From NCBI RefSeq assembly GCF_000005505.3, contig NC_016133.3, positions 55,889,237 to 55,953,236 on the forward strand: DNA of 64,000 nt, written 5' to 3'. Shown piece by piece: positions 10,180-22,360 of the stretch (within the stretch, counting starts at the first letter, position 1; every line of letters begins with the position of its first letter). Under the pieces are notes generated by a model. It searched no databases. It had not been told where the DNA came from and was given only the letters and a program-made list of their open reading frames with translations. The position numbers and the translations under genes are program-made. Source of the stretch: Brachypodium distachyon. Lineage: Eukaryota > Streptophyta > Magnoliopsida > Poales > Poaceae.

Positions 10180-13100
10180 TTATTTCCTTATTCGAATCCC
10201 AGGTACATCCTTGAGGCCCATCTTCAAGGCAGTTTTTCTATACAGCGCTGGAGGCTTCTCCACACCAATGGAAACACAGAATCTACTCGCTAGGTCAGCA
10301 AGCATGGATTTGTCTCGGCCTACATCTGCTATCGAATTATAATACCCAAGCCATGCATGATATGCAGCTTCCTTGATGCTCATGTCAACAATCTTAATCG
10401 AATCATCAACCTGAATTAGAAAGAAAAAAGTGTATGTATGTTCAGGAAGAAAATTCAGATGAGCATGAACGTGCAAACACTGCACTATAAGGTAAACAAC
10501 TCCAGAAAGACAAAAAGCATACAAGTACAACGATTCAAACCTTTTGTTTCGTCTCCTGATCAATGTGTGGCACCTGAGCCTTCTCTATTGGAAGGTCGGT
10601 TATCTCGTTCAAGAAATACTCTTCCCATGGCGCAATTAACAGAATTCCTTTCCCGGATTTGCCTTCTCTTCCAGTTCTTCCAAGACGATGGATGTAATGC
10701 TCCCTACCAGGAGGAACACCAACCTAATCCAATAATAATGTACAGTTAGAGCAGAGACTGAAGGAACAACCATCCAAAGTCACTACATTTAAGACTTGAG
10801 AAAGAGCTGTTAAGTGTACAGTTGCTTTAAGGCAAATAGATGGTTCTGTTCAGAAAATTTCTCAACTGTAGAAACCATGGAAAGGAAAATAAATTCTACC
10901 TGGATCACTAGAGTGACATCTGGATAATTTAATCCACGTGCGGAAACATCTGACGTTACCAGAATCAGGCGGCTGGAATCTCGGAACTCTTCAGAAATAC
11001 GTGTTCTATAGAGCTGAGGTTTTCTTGAATGTATTTCTCTGACATTTAGCTTCAAATCTCGAAGCATTATATACATAAATTCAGTCACCATGGCAGTTGA
11101 GCAGAAAACAATCACCTGCATGCAATGAGTATACCTTTGTAATTTAACACACTGAAAATTTTACGGCAATCATGCTGCTTGACTGAGAGATAGGAGGAAG
11201 AGGAGGGAGGACCTTATAGTTCACTTCCTGATCAATGTGCTCTCGAAGAAGGCGATGAACCATATGAAAGTGCAGTTCATGTGGTACCACAAGATATTGC
11301 TGCTGCACCTAAGCTCAAGAAAAGGAGATACCAAAGGGATCTATAAGCAAGCAGGAAAAGATTGATTACAGGGAAGAAAAAAGGAAGACTATCAGAGGAT
11401 TGCAATATTTTACTTTGAGACAAAACTCGTTTAGAAATACTGCTAATGCTGCCATACAAAGTGTAGTAATGCCACAAAGACATGGTGTACAGTAGACAAA
11501 ATGTTTTACAGTCACTGAGTCACTACTATATTTGTATAACAGCCTTCCACTGAAAATGACAAAATGAGGCCCACTTATTAAACAAAGTGATGCGATAGAA
11601 CATCATGGCATTAGCACATTAACTGCCTACTACATCTGGTCAGGGAAATGGAAAGTCAGAACATAGATCATAACGCTCTTTACTGACAACTGACAAGAGA
11701 CATAATGAATTGGGTACTTTGCAGTTACTAATGGAAGATTATCACGTTGGCTATTGGTGCCAAATGTTAGTTGAGTAGGAGTAGAAATAGAACCTTAATA
11801 GGAGTTTCAACAGCTCCCAAGCCCACTGTATCAACAAAAACATGATCCCTATTTAAAACGAGCTGCGAAACCCTTCGGACCTGCAATTTAAAAATGAAAA
11901 CCATTATTTCCTTTTTGAGACCTGCGGTTATCCATTAATATGGACGTAATATACAGATTACATTAATATGGTAATATATAGTTGTGAAATGAGAAAATGC
12001 ATATGATATGAGTCATGATGATTATTATACCTCTTTCGGAACAGTAGCTGAAAATAATAATGTTTGTCTTTGGCGAGGCAGGCTATCAGCAATCTTCTCT
12101 ATGTCTTTGCGAAAACCCAAATCTAGTAAATGATCAGCTTCATCCAACACAAGTAATTTCAATCCCATCAAACGAACAGAGAATGAAGACCTGTTCTCAA
12201 TATGATCCAGCAGCCTACCAGGTGTTGCGACTAAAATCTAGAAATAGAAAACCCCACAATATATAGGTCAGCCCACAATTAGCAGTTTTACCTTGATCTT
12301 TAGTTGGTCACCAAATGCTACAAACCTGACATGGATCAGACTCTAAACGTCTTTGATCAAGCTTGAATCTAGTGCCACCAATAAGCGACTGAACACCAAC
12401 TCCTTGATGGTTCTTCAACAAAACATTTGCCTCAGCTGTAACCTGGACGGCAAGCTCTCTTGTAGGGCAAAGAACAAGAGCAAATATTGGAGACACTCGA
12501 TGATTTGTGTGGCTCTTCATAGCATTCAAGACTGATTCAATTGCCGGAAGCTGTTTATCAACTCATTTCATTTAATAATTTGCTTGAAGGACAAAAAAGA
12601 GTGAAAGAAACAACATTTCAAAGTAACTTCTTGCAGAAGAACGAACATTACCAGAAAAGCTGCACTTTTGCCAGTTCCTGTTTTGGCCTTGACAAGAACA
12701 TCTTTACCTGCATGTATACAGTGATGAGCTCCTGATTGTTGCAAGGTTTCAGTCATGACATGTTCAGATAGTTCATGCAGATCTAAAATGGTACTACTGG
12801 AGTGAAATGCTAAATACGAACTACTGAAGTCAAGCAACACGCCCCATGATATTACCACCAAAAGGTTGAACTCTTATCTTCCCATCATTTCAGGATGATC
12901 AATCACAAAAAAGGTGAAATAAGATATAGTACCTTCAAGACAAATCGGAAGAGCTGCTTCTTGCACAACAGTTGTCTGTACATATCCTGCATCAGTGAGT
13001 GCTTTGACAGTAAGTGGGGAGATACCACATTCATCGAATCTGAAGAAAAAACAATAACATAACTTGAGATACCACAACCCATAGGATTTGAGGACAAAGA

Positions 13101-14712
13101 AGCAACACAAGTTGTTCATTACATGTGCAGTCTCTCTATATCAGTGTAGGAGGGAGAGTGATAACAAGTTAATCACCAGGCATTCATTAACCTTGAGTTA
13201 GAAGTAATGTAACAGGATGTGCTTGACAAATATTGTGCCCCTGTTTGTATTAATGTTAAATTTTCTTTCTATCATAGAACAGTACGTAACAAAAAGAATT
13301 TCAAAAGGCCGATTTTGGTGATTTCATATACTCCCTCCATCCGACAAAAGATGTCTCAAGTTTGTCAAAATTTGGATGTATCTAGACATGACTTAGTGTA
13401 TAGATGCATTCAAATTTAGTCAAAGTTGAGACATCCTTTGTTGGACGGAGGGAGTACCAAGATTCAGACATTTCAAGAGTTCCAAGTTGATCTTGCCTAA
13501 ATTCTGTGAACAACCTTACAGACAGCACCTTACAAAGTACTAGGCTAAAAAAGAAATAAAGCAATTGGCTAGATGGTCGGAGTGTAACCTTTTACTGGTA
13601 AACAAAGATTCACCCCTCGACTCATAACGCCTCCTCTCAGCACCCAGCACCTCCCTATTTCTTATCTCCTCTCGCAACTCTTGGATCCTACCAGTGAGAT
13701 CATTGCTTTCCTCCTCATAGGACTTGAGCGCTCTCCTATCCTTCTTCATATCGCAGTTCCTCAGAGCAGCAGTGCTCCATTTCCTCCTGATGGTGCTTGC
13801 CTCCCGCGGTTCATCATCTTCCGATTCCTCTTCCCTCGGAGCTCCAAATTTTCCAAACCTCAGATCCCTCTTTGCCGTAGATATACCATCATCATCCTCG
13901 TCCGATGAATCTGGCCTCCATTTCTGGCCAAATCGCCGTGCAGCAACCGAGTACAACCTCTCCTGATTAAACATAGCCAATGATGTCTCCTTGCCATTCC
14001 GAGCCCCGGTAGACTGACTAGCACCCAATGGCATCAGCGTAGGACTCGATTCCCGATGTGGCGAGCATGGATGCATCACCGAGTAACATCTCTTCAGACC
14101 AAAGAAGCCGAAAGATGCCTCCTTCCTTTGCGAAGGGGTGCCAGAGCCCGAACTCCATTGCCACCACCAGGGAGCCACCGTGCCGTACTCTCTCCTCGTA
14201 TTGAACGCCGCCAAACGCGGCTCACTTCCGCCCACTCCAGTTCCCCTCCGAACCCTTGGTTGCTCCACATGCAGCTCCTCCCAGTCCTTCCAATCCCCTG
14301 ATCCACCCTGAGATGGCTTCTTCCCGGAGTCCATCTGCTTCCAGTCGACGATTCGGGCACCTGACGGCAGGCTCCTCGCCGGCTGCGTCCGCGGCAGCGT
14401 CTTGGCGCGGCGGAGCGGCCCGTCATCCTCGTTCCAGAGGTCCTCGGCGCCGGGCCTGAGGAAGCGGTCGGCAAGGGCGCGGATGTGGGCGCGCGAGGAG
14501 GTGGGCCCTCCGCCGAGGTCGGGGGAAGCCGCGGCAGCATCGGCGGCGCCGGGGAGATGGGAGGCGCGGATCTCGGAGCGGAGGCGGGCGAGATAGAGCT
14601 GCTTCTCGTGGCGGAGGAGCCCCCGCTGCTTCTGCCGGGCCAGCTTCTCGTGCATCCGCTTGTACTGCCACTTGGACAACCCTCCCGGGAACGTCCGCGG
14701 ACCGCCCCCCAT
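10180..14712 (-). CDS. DEAD-box ATP-dependent RNA helicase, RH33/RH48-like
   Basis: Ten exons (minus strand): 14712-13589, 13039-12933, 12707-12652, 12550-12326, 12237-12031, 11880-11794, 11308-11213, 11115-10900, 10723-10541, 10410-10180. All junctions fit GT-AG and keep frame, giving 843 aa. The first ATG (14712) opens [11 protein letters not shown], the typical start of the plant RH33/RH48 group. The frame upstream is open but has no ATG. Residues 1-374 form a charged extension. The helicase core follows: Q-motif region from F376, AKTGTGKS (418-425), PTRELA (458-463), TPGR (509-512), DEAD (536-539), SAT (567-569), TSDVSARG (688-695) and HRLGRTGR (718-725). All catalytic motifs are intact. 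Known role of the family: ATP-dependent RNA unwinding or remodelling. The specific RNA target and compartment are not visible. A Stowaway MITE lies in intron 1. It is transcribed divergently from the gene at 15028. Confidence 0.93.
13331..13454. mobile_element. Stowaway MITE in helicase intron 1
   Basis: 124-bp element with near-perfect ends CTCCCTCCATCCGACAAAAG and the inverted CTTTGTTGGACGGAGGGAG, flanked by TA at 13329-13330 and 13455-13456. It lies wholly within the 549-nt first intron, far from both splice sites. Confidence 0.88.
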
Positions 14713-15027
14713 CGCAAGCCCTGGCGCCGGAGGACGACGGCAAACGGCGGCGACGGCGGGGGCGGGGAAACGACGTGTAGGGTTTAGCGTTCGCTGCTTG
14801 GGCTTCGATAACGAAAGGTTTAGTGTGTGTATGAGCAGACGACCACGAGGTTTCCGCCTTCTCGGGACGACGATTCCGCCTCCCCATTGAGATAACGGAG
14901 AAATCCACAAACCACGGGCTAGAGCGGCAGGCAACCGCTATCTGCCAAGCAGGGCCCACATGTAAGACCCACCTCTATTCTTCCAACTGCTTGCTTCCTT
15001 CGCTCGCTGTTGCAGATCGAGAGAGAG
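14713..15027. promoter_or_regulatory. Divergent (head-to-head) promoter region
   Basis: Only 315 bp separate the ATG of the minus-strand helicase and the ATG of the plus-strand RmlD-like gene. This interval must hold both 5' UTRs and both core promoters. It is GC-rich near the helicase and shows no obvious TATA box in either direction, as is common for housekeeping bidirectional promoters. Confidence 0.6.
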
Positions 15028-17644
15028 ATGGAAGGGGAGGAGAGGAAGAGGGTGCTGGTGGTGGGGGGAAGCGGCTACCTGGGCCAGCACCTCCTCGCCG
15101 CGCTCGCCTCTCCCGGCGGCGGCGGCGGCGGCGTTGACGTCGATGTAGCCTTCACGCACCACAGCGAGGCCGCGCCGCGGCAGCTTCTCGACGCGCTCCC
15201 CCGCCTCCGCGCCTTCCGAGTCGACCTCCGCTCCGGCGACGGCCTCGAGGACATCGCCGCGTCGTTCGGCCAGGTACCTATGCCTCCGCATTCCAACCAC
15301 CATCCCCCGCCCGCTCCCCATTTCGTCCGTCGCTTGGTTTGGTCAGTAGAACTCTCTACTGTCCTGTCCGTCTGACTGTCTGCTCTGCGTATGGCATTTC
15401 TTCCAACTCGCGACGCCGTGTTTGCTCGGCGGCCGCCGACTGCGGTTGCACTTGCACAATTGGTTTGCATAACAGCTCTGAGATTGGTCAGTCTCTGTGC
15501 GTGCGCGGTGCACCTACTCGACGCTGTAGTCCATGTCCAGATGGTGTTTCAGAAACTTGGTGCACTGACATTTATTACTGTTCTCTGTGGATTTTTCTTC
15601 TTCGGTACTTTGCTTGTGTGTAAAATCCAGTCTAGCACTGTTATCTCGAGTTCTTGACGCAGATGATGAATGGCTCAAGTTCTTTGGTACCTGTGATTCA
15701 GGGTTGCAAACCATGCAAAGAACATCGTACCATTCTGCACAGCTAGAAATTGGCTATGTTTGTAGTCATATTGTGTTTAGGTTCCCAAATAGTTGAGTTT
15801 TCTTTAGCTAAATGAATCGGCCTAACTGCAATGCAACTCTAACGTACTTCACCTGCAATTTTGGGGGGAGTTCTGTGCACGCAGAATGCATGTGAGCTAA
15901 CAGTGCTATCTGGAGACTATTTGTATGCTTGCAAGTCTTGAATGTACAGAATTACAGTAAGATACTCGAACATGTTTGGATTGCCCAGTCTAGCATGAAC
16001 TACAAGTTTTATAATTCAACATTGTGTGTTCTTGATCTCTTCGTACTTTTTACACGAGTTCACAAATTGCATTGTTGTCCTCTAATTGAGGCCGTTAATG
16101 CAACCTTTTCAGCCACATGTAATTGTAAACTGTGCTGCAATCTCAGTTCCTCGGGCATGTGAAATGGATCCAGCTGCTGCTATGGCTACTAATATACCTT
16201 CTTCACTTGTCAATTGGTCACTAAGCTTCGGGAATAGCAAGTCCCTTTTGATACATCTCTCAACAGATCAAGGTAGAGCACTCTTGTTATTCATTTGTGA
16301 TGTATTCACCGTTATAATTGACATTCATTGTTTACTCAGATTTACAAGTGAAAATGCATCCACTTATATTTAGTGAGTTAAGCCAAGGATAGACACTATG
16401 AGACTTTTGCTGTTTGGTTTTAATAAAATGAAACCGGGGGTTTTCCAACCCCTGTTATCTTAAAAAAAATGAGGAGCTTACCAAAGTTTTTGAGATACCT
16501 CACTGACGTCCTGATATGTACTGTACATGTCCATTATTTTGGACTACGATGATATCTTCTGTACCAACTCCTAATCTAATCTGGATCCTCTTTGTACTAC
16601 AGTTTATGAGGGTGTTAAATCCTTCTACAAAGAGGAGGATGAAACATTGCCGGTGAACATGTATGGGAAATCAAAAGTTGCTTCAGAGAAGTTCATTACT
16701 GAAAACTGCCCAAATTATGCTATCTTAAGAAGCAGCATTATATATGGGCCACAAACAATATCTCCTGTGGCAAAGTCTCTCCCTATTCAGGTAAAATAAC
16801 TAATTGCCCGGAATCATGTATAATTTTCCAAGTGGTGAATTAGATTGTGCATGCTCTTTGGATGCAGTGGATGGATGGTGTCCTTTCACAACGTCAACAA
16901 GTTGACTTTTTTAATGATGAGTATCGCTGCCCAGTTTATGTAAAAGATATGGTGGATGTAATATTGGCTTTAACAAAAAAATGGTTATCAGGTATGAAAA
17001 GGGTGAATACAAAGTAACTCTAAGACACACTCCACTTTTTGTTTAATAGTTTTAATATTTTATCTATCATCTTAATTTCTTTATTTTTTCTCATTTATCA
17101 GTTCCACTGACACTAAAGCACATTGTGCAGATGGTAAAACAATTCAGGTACTTCTGAATGTCGGTGGACCAGATAGGGTTTCGAGACTGCAGATGGCTGA
17201 GTCTGTTGCTGATGTTCGTGGATATAGCCATTCTATAATTAAATCTGTACCTGCATCATCGGTATGAACCCTCCCTCCCTCCGTCTGCTCATGTGGACTG
17301 TTCACAAAGACACGTTTTAGTTCATAATGCACTAGAAAAAGTATGGTTTCTACAGTTGGGGCTAATTTTGTAACTGGAGCATTGGACTAGCTTCTTAGTT
17401 CTGCATTTATGTTATATATATTTCCAGCCTGAGCAATTATTTCGTTTCAAGCATTGTGTATTGATATGACCCTTTATCATCTTCTAATGGTCCATCCATT
17501 TTTTACTACCAGGTTAACCGGGGTGTAGCTTCTCCATCAGACATATCCATGGATATCACCAGGCTAACTCAGATGCTCGGCATCCAGCCAATTACATTTC
17601 AGGATGGAGTCAGAGCTACACTTGATGCAGAATCCAGTTCATGA
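15028..17644 (+). CDS. NAD(P)-binding RmlD/MAT2B-like protein
   Basis: Six exons: 15028-15273, 16113-16272, 16603-16790, 16868-16991, 17131-17261, 17513-17644. All have GT-AG borders and phases that join cleanly into 326 aa. An extended short-chain dehydrogenase fold is supported by the Rossmann loop VVGGSGYLGQHLL near the N-terminus, VNCAAISVPRACE, the LSTDQVYEG strand, and the YxxxK pair in YGKSK. The closest families are dTDP-4-dehydrorhamnose reductase-like proteins and the beta (regulatory) subunit of methionine adenosyltransferase (MAT2B). In plants the substrate is not established, so either a sugar-nucleotide reductase or a regulatory role is possible. The start is the first ATG after an upstream open frame that begins with TTG. 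It shares its promoter region with the helicase. Confidence 0.87.
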
Positions 17645-20105
17645 TATTCCTAAATGGTTTGTTCAAGTTTTAAGAAAGTTGACTGAATCAAAATATTGAA
17701 ATGTGACACAAAGAACCCCATTTATTTCCTTTTTATCCGGCAATGAAGTCTGCCGGAATTGCAGCAGTGGTAGATTCTGTTTGGTCTGCGTGAAAGATGT
17801 AACTTAGTTATCATCAGACAACTTGCTCTTGGTTTTACGCTTCTACTGCCTGATTGTACCATTCTGAATACAAAATGGAATTTCTTCAGAAGTTTGTAAT
17901 TCTATTGTACGAGATGTACCATTACTATCTCTATAATCAATGAAGTATCTTTACAATATATCTTACTGTTCAGGTTGACTGAAGTTCTTTGTGTGGGGTA
18001 TTTCAATGTATTATTCCATTTTGCATATATCTAAGGTAAATTAAACAGAAGTGCGGGTGCTTGATGTGCAAAGATGTTGCCTTACCTAACCAAGATGATA
18101 TATGGGCCCAAGCAGACACTGGATGCAGGATTCACGCGCCCATGAGAGGAGACCATGAGGCAGTATCCTTATGACAGAAGCAACAGGATTTGACTCAAAC
18201 CCTTGTCTTGTAGGGTGACCTGGTGGCAAAGCTAAATACTGCTACTGCTCCACTGCTGATCAAGCTTTCAAAGGGGCCATCGCAACTTTAGGCATGCCCT
18301 TGTTCTTAGGATGTAGCGTCATTGGTATAACTAATATGTGTTGCTATTGACCACACTGCAGGAAAACAAGAGGCAGAAATCCCACCACCATGGTAACAAT
18401 AGTATGTTCCTAAACTGTTTCAGGTTGTAATGCTATACATCAGTCATGCATATGCAGCAAAGGTCATACCAGCTAAAGGTACGTTTTCTTTTGTCAGCAA
18501 GATCTGAGTTCTTGTACAGTTTTTTTTAGGCTAAGTTCTTGTACAGTTCAAGTATGCTTGTTTGTATCAGATTTCAAATTAGCCTGGTGCACACAACCTG
18601 TCCCTGTAGATATCTGTATCAGGCAGCTCATGGACATTTATTGGCACACCAGATGCACCATAGATGTCCTTTCCACAGGTAAGCATGCATATTAAGTCAG
18701 TGTATGATTCGTACAGATTCCAGTCAATCTCCAGCTAAAGTAGCAATCACGCTTCAGCAGTAAACTGGTTGCTTGAATTAAATTGCTTTTGGACCTGCTT
18801 GAAGTGAGAGGGCAGTATTAATGAACCAGGGCATTCACACTCATTGGTGCAGACATACATCAATTAATAATTTAACATGTCAATGGAAAAAACTACTATT
18901 GAGTATTACTGTCAGGGTGACGTTTTTATTACTAGACGCTGAACTGCACAGTGAGTTTGCCAAAAATAAGAGTTGAGATTGTAGCTAGTGTCTCCCCTTT
19001 CAGACTATGGCAAGCCATTGGTCAGCTAACACTCTTTTTTCCTAGAACCTGTTAGTAATGATTATTTAGGTTGGTTAGAAGCTTAGAACTTAACAGATTT
19101 GCCAAAGCTACTAACCTGGCAAGAAAAAACCCTCGAGACTTCATATTTTTGCAAGGAAAATGACCACCTTAACCTGTTCAGTAATGCTACTGGATACTTC
19201 CTACCTTGAAGATTGTGCTTTACATTATTTATTTATTCGAGGGAAGACTGTGCTTTACATTGACATTTGTGTCTTCTCCAGTCTTTTGTTTAGATTACTG
19301 GGCACCTGTTTTTGTTTGGATTCCCACAAGTTGTGGGGTCTATATTGTTGGGAATCTACTGCTGTTAATTAAGCATGAGCTACCATGCTGTGAAAGTCTA
19401 CGGTAGGGCTATTTCTGGGTGAGAAGGCAGCAGTAGGAGAAATCTCCTTTTACCCTATAGATTACTTGTGTCTATAACCTAAGGGGTTTCTGTTCAAAGG
19501 GCCCATTGGTTTGGTTGCTTGCCTGAGCAGGCTAACTTAATGGCATGTAGAAATTCTTGCACAAACACAAACAGCCAAGATTGTCAATAACCCTTGTCCA
19601 GCCTAGGCATTTTTTATGCACCATGAGTTTCATGTATCTTATATATGTAGGCCTTGGAGACTAAAGTACCCTACTTTTCTTCCCAAAAAATCTACAAGCT
19701 GACGATTATTTCTCCTCTTTTTAGATCACCAAATCCCACAGTACAGAACTACAGACCAATGATGGGACACTTACGAAATTAAGATAATAATTAAGACACG
19801 TCAAAGTTGCATAACCTGAATCCAGATATCTGGTCAATAGGATGGCACTGTGTGTTTGCCGTGTTTTCCTCCAAACCATGACAGGCCCATGTCCAACTCT
19901 GGTCTCCATATGCCAAAAAATTAGGAAACAAGGATTTCCTTGAGGAAATTAGTGGGCTCCATATGCCAAACTTTTAGTGAACCAAACACACTATCATGTA
20001 TTCAGAGTAACAGGACCATAGGATAGAGGATCATGCACTCTATTTCTTGTTATTCGTGTCTCCTCTCCACCCCCAGCTAAATCCATATTAATACCCTCCC
20101 CCTCC

Positions 20106-20110
<5 letters not shown>
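17645..20110. other. 3' flank and intergenic DNA
   Basis: The first 300 bp look like 3' UTR of the RmlD-like gene (AATGAAGTAT near 17940). Apart from the SINE-like stretch at about 18060-18250, no gene or domain is recognised. Confidence 0.45.
18060..18250 (-). mobile_element. tRNA-derived SINE-like sequence
   Basis: On the minus strand, TTTAGCTTTGCCACCAGG (A-box-like) is followed about 30 nt later by GGGTTTGAGTCAAATCC (B-box-like), and then by a non-coding body. This is the order of an internal RNA polymerase III promoter in a SINE head. I could not match the body to a named family. Confidence 0.35.

Positions 20111-20149
<39 letters not shown>
20111..20149. repeat. (TC)n microsatellite in the CLE leader
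   Basis: About 19 uninterrupted TC units ending a few bases before the CLE start codon. Pyrimidine-rich tracts are frequent in plant 5' UTRs. The length is likely to vary between accessions. Confidence 0.9.
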
Positions 20150-20150
<1 letters not shown>

Positions 20151-20152
<2 letters not shown>

Positions 20153-20159
20153 GCCATGA
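20151..20159 (+). other. Two-codon uORF overlapping the CLE start
   Basis: ATG CCA TGA at 20151-20159 lies directly after the TC tract. Its stop codon shares four bases (ATGA) with the CLE start at 20156. If the transcript includes it, scanning ribosomes meet this ATG first (weak context CTTATGC), and initiation at the CLE ATG would need leaky scanning or reinitiation. Confidence 0.5.
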
Positions 20160-20416
20160 GGAGGTTCTTCCAGCACCTGCTCCCTTGCATCCTCCTCCTG
20201 CTCCTCGTGATGTCACGCTTGCCAAGCTCAAGCCATGGCTTGAGAACACTGAGGGAAGAAACAGGCAGCGAGCTCAGAGGCCATGTGCTTCCCCCAGCCA
20301 TATCTCCTTCTCGACCTTCGCCAGAAGCAGGCGGTGACGCCAACAGCACCGCTGCCAAGAAGTATGATGTTTCCAAAAGAGCGGTTCCTCGAGGGCCGAA
20401 CCCTCTGCACAACTGA
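20156..20416 (+). CDS. CLE (CLAVATA3/ESR-related) signalling peptide precursor
   Basis: Single-exon 86-aa precursor. Residues 1-27 form a secretory signal peptide with a leucine-rich core (CILLLLLVM). A variable, serine- and proline-containing linker follows. The last 12 residues (75-86) are RAVPRGPNPLHN, a complete A-type CLE motif with the conserved R1, V3, P4, G6, P7, N8, P9, L10 and H11, ending at the stop codon. By family knowledge the mature 12-13-aa peptide is cut out in the secretory pathway, may be hydroxylated and arabinosylated on proline, and is perceived by CLV1/BAM-type leucine-rich receptor kinases. The preceding lysine-arginine region (SKR) fits processing. The motif looks closest to Arabidopsis CLE14-type sequences, but which process it controls cannot be told. 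The 5' leader holds a TC repeat and a two-codon uORF. Confidence 0.9.
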   Translation: MRRFFQHLLPCILLLLLVMSRLPSSSHGLRTLREETGSELRGHVLPPAISPSRPSPEAGGDANSTAAKKYDVSKRAVPRGPNPLHN

Positions 20417-22360
20417 TGATCGAAGATGCAGGCACATGATCAGCAGCAGCAGCTTCGACCCATCGATCGATCTCTACAGGTTCATGATGCCTACCATGGT
20501 CATCAGATCGATACCTTTTTGTTTCTCAATTTATATAGTTCTATTCAATTTTTTTAGCTAGAAAGATGATGGTAATACAGACAGACCATACCCCCCCATA
20601 TATGTTCATGAATACTAGTGGCTGCATGTTTCCTTTGCATGATTAGCTAGCTAAGCCCGTGTGTATAGGCAGTAATTGAGTTGTAAAAGCTGTGATTGCA
20701 GCTTAAGCATTTACTACATTTCTTTTGTAACATACTCCTAATTAAATAGGATCTGGAAGGATTTGATTGACTTGGCAATGTGCAAATGATGGTCCTTTTG
20801 TTTCTCTTTCTGTATTAAGAAAAAAAGGGTGTATCGATTTTAGTTGGCCTGTGATATCTTGTGGTTGTTGAAGTGCTCCCGTCTGCCGAAAGAAGCAACA
20901 CGAGCTATCTTTTTTGTGTTGTCTGTTGTGTGAATCCATATATGTGCGTGTGAGAGAGAGGGTTTTCTTCAGTCTTTTGGCCATCTTTTTCAGACATAGA
21001 GATGGATGGAGTGAAGCAAGTATGGATCATTGGAGAGAGTAATAATAAAATAAAGTGCAAGCTGGGCTGTACTTTGGGTCAGCGATCCCCGAAGGACGCG
21101 GCGATGAGACAGACGATTAGGTGACGGTGGTCGGCCGGCTCGCAAACACATGCCATTAGTGGTCAAAGCTCCAGGTAAGCAAGCAAGCAAAGCCAGGCCT
21201 GTTGAGAGTTGTGTGTGTGGAGCGCTGGAGGTGGAGCAGTTGGACCGTAGATTTTGCTCAAAGCTCGAGATCCGAAGCAGCAGGTTGATACCCAAGTTAA
21301 CAGTGAGTCTGGACTGACCGTCTTCTTCAGATTAAACTACTGTCAAACTCTGGCATCACGCGTTCAGGTTCAGAGGGACAACTTCTGTTTGCAAGTGGAG
21401 TCAGGGTTTCAGTGAGATTTGGCCAGAGATTCTCGCTGCTGCTGCTTTTTAGACAATATAATCCCTGCTGTAAAACTCTATTAACACCGAACGCCCTCAA
21501 GCTACTGGTGTGCCTGGCCTGGGAGGCCGAGACCCGGGAGAGTCTTCGAAGAAGAAAGGCGGAGAGCAGATGAGAGGACTATGGGCATTACCAGTGGGCC
21601 GCCAACAAATAAATCTCTCCGGCCTTTGGGCCCAAGAGGCAAGCGTTCGGCCCACATTGATGTTTGGCCTAAGGGGCGGCCCACTGACTGAATCGATCGA
21701 TTCCTCGTCGCAGATGGGAATCTCCCGACGGTCCACGAAGTGTCGAAGTGGAGAAAATTGAAAAAAAAAACACGGGAAGAGCAGGCTGGGTCTGAATTGA
21801 AATCCTCAAATCCTGTCCCAATATTATTCTGTGTTCGTGTGGTGTCTGTGTTTATTTATCGTCTTCTAATCGGAATCCCCACCCAGCAGCTTGTACCATA
21901 AGAGGAGAGCTCGTGAGATCGATCCACCGTCGTGCCGTTCGTCTCCATTGATTCGACTGATTTTGATCCTCAAAGCCCGTGCGTGCGTGAGTTACGGCGG
22001 GCTAGCTGGGCGTCCTGCGACGACATGGAGATTATACCGATTTTACGATCCTTTGCGTGCGTGGCTGTTGTCGTGGCGGTGTACAAAGTCAAGAGAAGAG
22101 GAGAGGATCGCGCCGGAAGCCAACAAGTTGGAGAGCATGCGCCGCCACCAGCACATAGATAACCAAACAAGGACATGAATTAAATTAGGGCCAGATCGTT
22201 CCTCCGCCGTGCGATCGATTTTCTTGTTTCAACTTTCTTATTTTCTTGCACTCCTTTGTATAACTTGTATGGATACACTTTAGAAAAAAAAAACTTGTAT
22301 GAATAAACTATCCAGGTTGATGTGATGCGTTCCTTCGTGGCTCTAACCGTTAAACCCGGA
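20417..22360. other. Intergenic DNA, no gene recognised
   Basis: CLE 3' flank, then unremarkable sequence. The only frame with a hint of order is a 45-codon one at 22025-22162 with a short hydrophobic start, which is too weak to call. Confidence 0.4.

Noticed and set aside
14713..14934. N-terminal extension of the helicase frame
   Set aside because: The upstream frame is open but has no ATG (it begins with CTG), and family similarity begins exactly at MGGGPRTF.
22025..22162. 45-codon frame with a hydrophobic N-terminus
   Set aside because: Too short and with no conservation evidence; a hydrophobic stretch of about 12 residues is expected by chance in such DNA.
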